A DNA stretch of 64,000 nucleotides from Ectopseudomonas mendocina (GTDB taxonomy: Bacteria; Pseudomonadota; Gammaproteobacteria; Pseudomonadales; Pseudomonadaceae). Under the pieces are notes generated by a model, which was not told the origin of the DNA, did no database searches, and saw nothing but the letters and a program-made list of their open reading frames with translations. The stretch covers positions 121,170 through 185,169 of the forward strand of contig NZ_SCFY01000013.1 in the NCBI RefSeq assembly GCF_007049795.1. Reading direction: 5' to 3'. The position numbers were made by a program, and so were the translations under genes. Position 1 is the stretch's first letter. Each line of letters begins with the position of its first letter. Below are positions 58,316 through 64,000 of the stretch, piece by piece.

Positions 58316-60274
58316 ATGCCTCGGCTTCAATACGCGCAACTTCGTTATCTGTCGATCATTCTGCTGGCCTGGTTGGCGGTTTTCTTCCTCACCCGTAGCG
58401 CGTTGCTGCTCAGCCACCTGAGCGATGCCGACGTGACCTTGCCGGCGCTGTTCGGGTTGTATGGGGTGGGGCTGGTTTACGACCTCAGCTTTCTGGTCTA
58501 CGCCGCCGTACCGCTGACGTTGTACCTGCTGCTGTGCCCTGCCTGGTTATGGCAGCGGCGCTGGCATCAGCGTTTGCTGGTCGCACTGGTGGCCATCAGC
58601 CTGTTCGCGATGTTCTTCACCGCGGTGGCCGAATGGCTGTTCTGGGACGAGTTCGGCGTGCGCTTCAACTTCATCGCTGTGGACTACCTCGTCTATTCCA
58701 AGGAGGTGGTGGACAACATCCTAGAGTCCTACCCGATCTACCCCTTGCTGGCGCTGCTCGCGGCACTGGCCATCGGCCTGACCCTGGCGCTACGGCGGCC
58801 ACTGCGCGCAGCCTTGCAGGCCCCGCGTCTGCCCCGGCTGCAGGCGGCCTACGCACTACTAATGCTGGCGCTGCTGGCAGGCTTGTGCAGCGGCCTGGTG
58901 GGGCAGGACGCGCCGCGCGGGCTGGGCGGCAACACCTACCAGCGCGAGCTCGCAAGCAACGGCCCGTACCAGTTCTTCGCCGCGTTTCGTAACAACGAGC
59001 TGGATTACCAGCAGTTCTACGCCACCCTGCCTGATGCCGCGGTGGCCGAGCAACTGCGCGCCGAGGTGGCCGAGCCCAACGCCCGCTTCATCGGTAGCGA
59101 CCCGCAGGACATTCGTCGGGTGATCGATAACCCTGGGCAGCCGCGCAAGCTCAATGTGGTGCTGGTCACCATCGAAAGCCTCAGCGCCAAGTACCTGGGC
59201 AGTTTTGGTGATAAGCGTGGTCTGACCCCGAATCTCGACGAGCTGCGCAAGCACAGCCTGACCTTCACTAATTTCTACGCCACGGGTACGCGCACCGACC
59301 GCGGGCTGGAGGCGCTGACCCTGTCGGTACCGCCGACCCCGGGGCGCTCCATCGTCAAACGTATCGGCCGAGAATCCGGCTATGCCAGCCTCGGCCAGCA
59401 GCTTGGCGCACAAGGTTACGACAGCGTCTTCGTCTATGGCGGTCGTGGCTACTTCGACAACATGAACGCCTTCTTCGGCGGTAACGGCTACCGCATCGTC
59501 GATCAGAGCAGCGTCGACGAGGCCGAGATGAGCTTCCAGAACGCCTGGGGCATGGCCGACGAGGACCTTTACCATCAGGCGCTGAAGGTCGCCGATAGCG
59601 ACCATGCGGCCGGCAAACCCTTCTTCCTGCAATTGATGACCACCTCCAACCATCGGCCGTACACCTATCCGGACGGGCGCATCGACATCGCCTCTGGTGA
59701 CGGGCGTGAAGGGGCGGTGAAATACACCGACTACGCCATCGGTCAGTTCCTCGCCGAAGCGCGTAGCAAGCCCTGGTTCGACAACACGCTGTTCGTCTTC
59801 GTCGCCGACCACACTGCAGGAAGTGCCGGGCAGGAAGACCTGCCCGTGGCCAACTACCACATCCCGTTGTTCGTCTACTCGCCGAAACACATCGAGCCTG
59901 CCGAGTACGCCGACGTGGCCAGCCAGATCGATGTGGCGCCGACGCTGCTCGGGCTGCTCAACCTGGACTACGTCTCCACCTTCTTCGGCCGCAACCTGCT
60001 GCGCGCCGACCATGCACCCGGTCGAGCGCTGCTCGGCAATTACCAGCACCTGGGCCTGTTCGACGGGCAGAACCTGGCGATTCTCAGCCCACGCCAGGGC
60101 ATGCGTCGCCACGACGATGCCTTGGGCCTGAGCCATGAATGGCGGGTGGATGGCAGCGATCCGTTGCTGCGTCGCGACATCGCCTACTACCAGGGCGCCA
60201 GTCACGCCTTCGGCAAGCGACTGATCGCCTGGCAGCCCGATGATCAACCGAGCCAGCAGCTCAGCCAGCGCTAA
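58316..60274 (+). CDS. LTA-synthase/sulfatase-fold lipid head-group transferase
   Basis: 652 residues: five N-terminal membrane helices (to about 200) and a periplasmic alkaline-phosphatase-fold domain with metal Glu287 in LVTIESLSAK, the nucleophile Thr327 in GTRTDRGLEA and FVFVADHTAG. Likely moves phosphoethanolamine or phosphoglycerol onto LPS or glucans. AAGGATC supports the ATG at 58316. With PAP2 phosphatase and phosphatase genes it forms an envelope-remodelling operon under a ColR box. Confidence 0.85.
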   Translation: MPRLQYAQLRYLSIILLAWLAVFFLTRSALLLSHLSDADVTLPALFGLYGVGLVYDLSFLVYAAVPLTLYLLLCPAWLWQRRWHQRLLVALVAISLFAMFFTAVAEWLFWDEFGVRFNFIAVDYLVYSKEVVDNILESYPIYPLLALLAALAIGLTLALRRPLRAALQAPRLPRLQAAYALLMLALLAGLCSGLVGQDAPRGLGGNTYQRELASNGPYQFFAAFRNNELDYQQFYATLPDAAVAEQLRAEVAEPNARFIGSDPQDIRRVIDNPGQPRKLNVVLVTIESLSAKYLGSFGDKRGLTPNLDELRKHSLTFTNFYATGTRTDRGLEALTLSVPPTPGRSIVKRIGRESGYASLGQQLGAQGYDSVFVYGGRGYFDNMNAFFGGNGYRIVDQSSVDEAEMSFQNAWGMADEDLYHQALKVADSDHAAGKPFFLQLMTTSNHRPYTYPDGRIDIASGDGREGAVKYTDYAIGQFLAEARSKPWFDNTLFVFVADHTAGSAGQEDLPVANYHIPLFVYSPKHIEPAEYADVASQIDVAPTLLGLLNLDYVSTFFGRNLLRADHAPGRALLGNYQHLGLFDGQNLAILSPRQGMRRHDDALGLSHEWRVDGSDPLLRRDIAYYQGASHAFGKRLIAWQPDDQPSQQLSQR

Positions 60275-60283
60275 GGAACGACC

Positions 60284-61009
60284 ATGCCGTCTCGTTATTT
60301 CGATTTTCGTCTGGCGCTGGGTATTCCACTGCTGCTGATGGCGTTGCTACTGCTGATCGCCCCCAGCCCTGTGGATTTCGCCCTCGCTCATCTGTTCTAC
60401 GAGCCCGGCCAGGGGTTCATCGGCCGTAGCAGCTTCTGGCTCGAGGACATCCTGCATGACCGCGCCAAGCAGGCGGTGATCGTGCTGGGTGTGCTGGCCA
60501 TCGCCGGCTTTACGCTCAGTCTGCTGCCGACGCGCTTGCGTGCCTGGCGCCGCCAGCTCGGTTATCTGGTGCTGGCATTGGGGCTGTCGACCTCGTTGGT
60601 TACGCCACTGAAAACGCTGACCGGCATGCATTGCCCCTGGAGCCTGAGCGAGTTTGGTGGCCAGGAGCAGTTCACACCGCTGCTCGCTGAACGCGCGCCA
60701 ACGGCCAACCCCGGGCGTTGCTGGCCAGGCGGGCATGCCTCGGCCGGGTTTTCGCTGCTGGCGCTGTTTTTCGTGCTGCGCGACCGCCGCCCACGCGCTG
60801 CGCGCATCGCACTGGTCGTCGCGCTGGGGCTCGGCTCACTGTTTTCCCTGGGACGCATGTTGCAGGGCGCGCACTTTCTTTCGCACAACCTGTGGACGCT
60901 GCTGATCGACTGGGTGATCTGCGTGCTGACCTATCGCTGGCTACTTTACCGCGCTCCGCTGGCGCAACGTCCGTTTCAAAAAAACGTCTGGGGAGAAACC
61001 TGCCGATGA
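60284..61009 (+). CDS. PAP2-family membrane phosphatase
   Basis: 241 residues, six helices, with the PAP2 motifs in altered form: KTLTGMHCPW, PGGHASAGF and GRMLQGAHFLSHNLW. Probably removes phosphate from a lipid such as undecaprenyl- or phosphatidyl-phosphate or lipid A. Next to the transferase gene (9 bp) and overlapping the tyrosine phosphatase start. Confidence 0.87.
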   Translation: MPSRYFDFRLALGIPLLLMALLLLIAPSPVDFALAHLFYEPGQGFIGRSSFWLEDILHDRAKQAVIVLGVLAIAGFTLSLLPTRLRAWRRQLGYLVLALGLSTSLVTPLKTLTGMHCPWSLSEFGGQEQFTPLLAERAPTANPGRCWPGGHASAGFSLLALFFVLRDRRPRAARIALVVALGLGSLFSLGRMLQGAHFLSHNLWTLLIDWVICVLTYRWLLYRAPLAQRPFQKNVWGETCR

Positions 61010-61686
61010 AGAGAATCGTACAGGGCCTGCGCCTGGCGCTGGCCGCACTGGTATTCGCGGGTGCATTGCTGGCGCTGCCACTGAGCATGGCCTGGGGCGC
61101 GACGATCCCGCCGGCACCCGTGCAGGGCGTACGCCCGGGCAACTGGGCACAACCCTTGGATACCCGTATCAACCTCTATCGCATGGCGCCAGATCTGTAC
61201 CGCAGCGCGCTGCCGACGGCGAAAGACTGGCCGCAACTGCAGGCGCTCGGTGTTACCACGGTGATCAATTTCTACCAGCACGGCGACGATCAATGGCTGG
61301 TCGACCCGCGCGTCCAGCAGGTTCATCTGCCGCTGCGCACGGACCGTATCGACGACACCGACGTCATCGAGGTGCTGCGCAGCATCCGCCAGGCACAGGG
61401 GCGTGGCGCGGTGCTGATTCACTGCAAGCATGGACAGAATCGCACCGGGTTGATCGCCGCGCTGTATCGCGTCATCTATCAGAACTGGAGCAAGGAACAG
61501 GCCCTGGCAGAAATGGCCGGCGGCGGCTTCGGTGGCGAGGAGCGTATGGGCGACGCCGAACGTTATCTGCGTGACGCCGATATTCCAGCGTTGCGTTCGG
61601 CCCTGGCCTCTGGCGCCTGCAGCACCAGCCCCTGGGCGATGTGTGCGCTCAAGGATCGCCTGCTGGGTGTAATCGAAGGAGCATGA
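61006..61686 (+). CDS. Exported dual-specificity/tyrosine phosphatase
   Basis: 226 residues with an N-terminal signal sequence or anchor (about 10-32) and the phosphatase loop HCKHGQNRTG (Cys140, Arg146), preceded by DDTDVIEVL and FYQHGDD. Exported Cys-phosphatases of this kind may act on phospholipid or sugar phosphates. ATGA overlap with the PAP2 gene. Confidence 0.87.
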   Translation: MKRIVQGLRLALAALVFAGALLALPLSMAWGATIPPAPVQGVRPGNWAQPLDTRINLYRMAPDLYRSALPTAKDWPQLQALGVTTVINFYQHGDDQWLVDPRVQQVHLPLRTDRIDDTDVIEVLRSIRQAQGRGAVLIHCKHGQNRTGLIAALYRVIYQNWSKEQALAEMAGGGFGGEERMGDAERYLRDADIPALRSALASGACSTSPWAMCALKDRLLGVIEGA

Positions 61687-61690
61687 CGCC

Positions 61691-62041
61691 ATGCGCCTCA
61701 CACGCTTGCTGATCTGCGCGCTTGCACTACTGAACCTGTTCGGTTGCCAAAGCCTGCGCGAACAGATGCTGGCGGCCAATTATCCGCCGGCCTTCGTCGA
61801 CGGTTTTGAGGCCGGCTGCAGCAGTGGGCGTTCGGCAGTCGGACCGCTGGGCCAGTTCGACAAGGACGTACCACGTTATATGGCCGAGACACTCTACACG
61901 CAGGGTTGGGATGACGGGTTTCGCCAGTGTGAGGCCGTGCAGCGCGCCGATGACTGGCAGGCGCGATGGGAGGAGCGGCGGCGCGATGATGAATGGCGCC
62001 AGCATGTCGACCAGGCGATGGCCAAGGCGCTGCGGCGCTAG
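61691..62041 (+). CDS. Small lipoprotein
   Basis: 116 residues, lipobox NLFGC (Cys19), then YPPAFVDGFEAGCSSGRSA and a second GWDDGFRQC, a short pattern seen twice (GF-x4-C). Charged C-terminal helix. GGAG precedes the ATG. Last gene of the envelope operon, function unknown. Confidence 0.82.
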   Translation: MRLTRLLICALALLNLFGCQSLREQMLAANYPPAFVDGFEAGCSSGRSAVGPLGQFDKDVPRYMAETLYTQGWDDGFRQCEAVQRADDWQARWEERRRDDEWRQHVDQAMAKALRR

Positions 62042-62059
62042 ATTTTTCGCTTGTACTTA

Positions 62060-62086
62060 TAAAGTGCGCGGAAATAGAGCCGATAA
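62060..62086 (+). promoter_or_regulatory. Sigma-28 (FliA) promoter of the chemoreceptor gene
   Basis: TAAA (62060-62063), 15-bp spacer, GCCGATAA (62079-62086): an exact match to the FliA consensus TAAA-N15-GCCGATAA. The start would be near 62093, about 85 bases before the ATG. Confidence 0.9.
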
Positions 62087-62176
62087 GGAACACGGGATCG
62101 GCGCAATCTCACCCGATTTCTAGCCAGGTATGGCCAGGTATGACCCGAATTCTGCGCGCAATAGGAGTTTCACGAC

Positions 62177-63802
62177 ATGTCGCTGCGTAATCTTTCAATC
62201 GCTCCACGGGCTGCCTTGGGGTTCGGCCTGGTGGCTTTGCTGGTGTTGCTGCTCGGTTCATTTTCACTGTTCCAGATGACCGAGATGCGCAAGCAGGCCG
62301 AGGCCGTCGATCAGGACTGGCTGCCAAGCGTGATGGCGCTGGGCGAGGTCAGCCAGGACATACTGCGCCTGCGTGCCGTGACGCTACGGCTGATGCTCAA
62401 CCGCGAGTCGGAGGAACTACAGCGCAATCTTCGCCTGGCAGATGATCTGCGTAATGCGCTCAGTACGGCCAATTCAACCTACGAAAAGCTGATTTCCAGC
62501 AGCGATGAGCGAGGCCTTTATGAAGGCTTTCGCCGCGCTGAAGCGGCCTACTTGCAGGAGCAGGGTAAGATCGTCGCCTCCGTTCGCCAGGGCAATTTCG
62601 ACGATGCCATTGTCGTGTCTCGTGGCACGCTCAATCAGCATGCCGATGAAATGACCCGTGCGTTACGCGATCTTTCCGAGCTGAACCGCCAGGGCGCTAC
62701 CGAGGCGGCTCGCGAAGCCGGGCAGGTGTTCGATTCGGCGCGTACCTGGGTGGTGGTGATGATGGCGCTGGCGGCGTTGGCCACCGTGGTTTTGGCGCTG
62801 TTGCTGACCCGCAGCATCGTCGCGCCGCTGACGGAAGCGGTGCGTCTGGCCGAGGTAGTGGCGTCGGGTGATCTGACACTGAACATCCACGTCGAAGGTC
62901 GTGACGAGCCTGCACAGTTGCTCAAGGCGCTGAAAAGCATGCAGCAGAGCCTGCGTAGCACTATTCAAAGCATTTCCGACTCGTCCAACCAACTGGCTTC
63001 GGCCTCCGAGGAGCTGCATGCAGTGACCGAGGATTCCACTCGCGGCCTGCACCAGCAGAACACCGAGATCGAGCAGGCCGCTACTGCGGTGAACGAGATG
63101 ACAGCAGCGGTCGAGGAGGTGGCGCGCAACGCCGTCAGCACGTCCGAGGCCTCGCGCGAATCGAACGTCACGGCGCAGCAAGGACGTGAGCAGGTGCGCC
63201 AGACCGTCGACTCCATTGGTCAGCTGGCAGCTGATGTCACCACCACTTCGGGCGAGGTCGAGCAATTGGCCGAGCGAGTGCACGAGATCAGCAAGGTGCT
63301 CGATGTGATTCGCTCTATCGCCGAGCAGACCAACCTACTGGCGCTCAACGCTGCTATCGAGGCCGCGCGGGCTGGCGACGCCGGTCGCGGTTTCGCCGTG
63401 GTTGCCGACGAGGTGAGGGCGCTGGCGCACCGTACGCAGCAATCGACCCAGGAAATCGAACAGATGATCGGCGGCATCCAGAGCGGTACGGATCGCGCCG
63501 TCAGCGCCATGCAGAGCAGCAACGGCCGCGCCCGTTCCACGTTGGAGGTAGCCCAGGCTGCCGGTGTTGCGCTGGAGCAGATCACCCAGGCGATTTCTTC
63601 GATCAACGAGCGCAACCTGGTGATCGCCAGTGCGTCGGAGGAGCAGGCGCAGGTGGCCCGCGAGGTGGATCGCAACCTGGTCAACATTCGCGACCTGTCG
63701 ATGCAGACCTCGGCGGGGGCCAATCAGACCAGTGCCGCGAGTCAGGAGCTGTCGCGCCTGGCGGTCGATTTGAACAATCTGGTGGCGCGCTTCAAGGTTT
63801 GA
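62177..63802 (+). CDS. Methyl-accepting chemotaxis protein (4HB type)
   Basis: 541-residue membrane receptor: helix 1 (about 11-34), periplasmic four-helix-bundle ligand domain (35-190), helix 2 (193-213), HAMP (213-266) and the signalling hairpin with tip [20 protein letters not shown] and [17 protein letters not shown]. Consensus FliA promoter upstream, so made with flagella. Ligand unknown. The sequence after its stop is interrupted by an IS edge. Confidence 0.95.
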   Translation: MSLRNLSIAPRAALGFGLVALLVLLLGSFSLFQMTEMRKQAEAVDQDWLPSVMALGEVSQDILRLRAVTLRLMLNRESEELQRNLRLADDLRNALSTANSTYEKLISSSDERGLYEGFRRAEAAYLQEQGKIVASVRQGNFDDAIVVSRGTLNQHADEMTRALRDLSELNRQGATEAAREAGQVFDSARTWVVVMMALAALATVVLALLLTRSIVAPLTEAVRLAEVVASGDLTLNIHVEGRDEPAQLLKALKSMQQSLRSTIQSISDSSNQLASASEELHAVTEDSTRGLHQQNTEIEQAATAVNEMTAAVEEVARNAVSTSEASRESNVTAQQGREQVRQTVDSIGQLAADVTTTSGEVEQLAERVHEISKVLDVIRSIAEQTNLLALNAAIEAARAGDAGRGFAVVADEVRALAHRTQQSTQEIEQMIGGIQSGTDRAVSAMQSSNGRARSTLEVAQAAGVALEQITQAISSINERNLVIASASEEQAQVAREVDRNLVNIRDLSMQTSAGANQTSAASQELSRLAVDLNNLVARFKV

Positions 63803-63817
63803 GGCGAGACAGAAACG

Positions 63818-63936
63818 AAAACGGCGCCCGAGCAGACTGTGTGAAAACGTTCTGAACTGAACCGGTTCAATACAAACGCCTCGATTGATTCGGGGCGTTT
63901 GTGTTTTTACTGGTGCAATGATGCAAAGTGCAGCGC
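63818..63936. mobile_element. IS left edge inserted after the chemoreceptor gene
   Basis: 63818-63830 (AAAACGGCGCCCG) is half of a terminator-like stem, cut off at about 63833. Then comes a different sequence (CAGACTGTGTGAAAACG) that resembles an IS terminal inverted repeat and runs into a transposase end at 63937. The other IS end is outside the window, so the family and the target duplication cannot be set. Confidence 0.55.
63872..63908 (+). terminator. Terminator-like hairpin inside the IS edge
   Basis: 13-bp stem (63872-63884 with 63890-63902, one G-U pair), 5-base loop, then GTTTTTAC. It points rightwards, so it would block transcription entering the IS from the chemoreceptor gene. Confidence 0.65.
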
Positions 63937-64000
63937 TCAGGTCAGCAGCTCGATCATGCGGCGTGCCCCGAGTACCGAAATAGCACGTTTGAGGTTGTAG
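63937..64000 (-). CDS. Transposase, C-terminal end (rest outside window)
   Basis: The last 20 residues, YNLKRAISVLGARRMIELLT, are typical of the C-terminus of DDE transposases (IS5/IS1182-type). The gene continues past base 64000 on the minus strand. Confidence 0.7.
   Translation of the reverse strand, partial: YNLKRAISVLGARRMIELLT

Noticed and set aside
62123..62142. Tandem GCCAGGTATG duplication
   Set aside because: Only two short copies in the leader of the chemoreceptor gene; likely a slippage product.

Overview
The window is a chromosomal segment of a Pseudomonas, most like the P. aeruginosa / P. mendocina side of the genus. This rests on the tandem cbb3 oxidase operons, the local gene order nasS-nasT-acnB-DUF1289-usp-miaE-lpxH-ppiB-glnS-cysS, the colRS-warB-inaA block, GC-rich coding with short intergenic gaps, and Anr-, ColR- and sigma-28-type promoter motifs. 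No rRNA, tRNA, CRISPR array or prophage was seen. The only mobile element is the edge of an insertion sequence at the right end.

Layout. 1-6439: two tandem ccoNOQP operons on the minus strand; the left one is cut by the window edge in ccoP. The right operon has an Anr-type box lying inside the first codons of a divergent alpha/beta hydrolase gene. 7567-10723: a three-gene ATP-grasp / alpha-E / transglutaminase operon, a predicted peptide-ligase system. 10858-13137: a periplasmic cytochrome c plus rhodanese pair, an AEC permease and a 31-residue membrane microprotein. 13593-17033: a thiolase and a multifunctional enoyl-CoA hydratase/3-hydroxyacyl-CoA dehydrogenase. 17152-19327: several tiny proteins around a class I glutamine amidotransferase, two of them sharing an upstream motif. 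19472-26416: plsC-type acyltransferase, alaC, nasT, nasS, acnB. 26821-33806: DUF1289, Anr-controlled universal stress protein, miaE, repeats, lpxH, ppiB, glnS, cysS. 34178-41461: brnQ, small membrane proteins, a thioesterase pair, a membrane protein of unknown role and htpG with a heat-shock promoter. 41597-46290: a large MHYT/PAS hybrid histidine kinase with an HD-GYP response regulator. 46386-51082: dienelactone hydrolase, an ECF sigma/anti-sigma module with its apparent DUF4394 target, pirin and OsmC-like proteins. 51223-54410: a soluble chemotaxis receptor, an amidohydrolase and a DUF3859 protein. 54411-62041: the ColRS envelope-stress block (dgkA, inaA, warB, colS, colR) with a divergent sulfatase-fold transferase, PAP2 phosphatase, tyrosine phosphatase and lipoprotein. 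62177-63802: a membrane chemotaxis receptor with a consensus sigma-28 promoter. 63833-64000: IS edge.

How it fits together. The respiratory block pairs a housekeeping-type promoter (left operon) with an O2-responsive one (right operon), and a second Anr promoter drives the stress protein at 28241. The right third is rich in envelope surveillance: ColRS has predicted boxes in front of both warB-inaA-dgkA and the divergent transferase gene. The ECF module appears self-contained, because the same promoter motif, with the same 14-bp spacer, precedes the sigma gene and the DUF4394 gene. The least understood pieces are the amidoligase operon, the ECF/DUF4394 module, the MHYT kinase/HD-GYP pair and the paired microprotein promoters.
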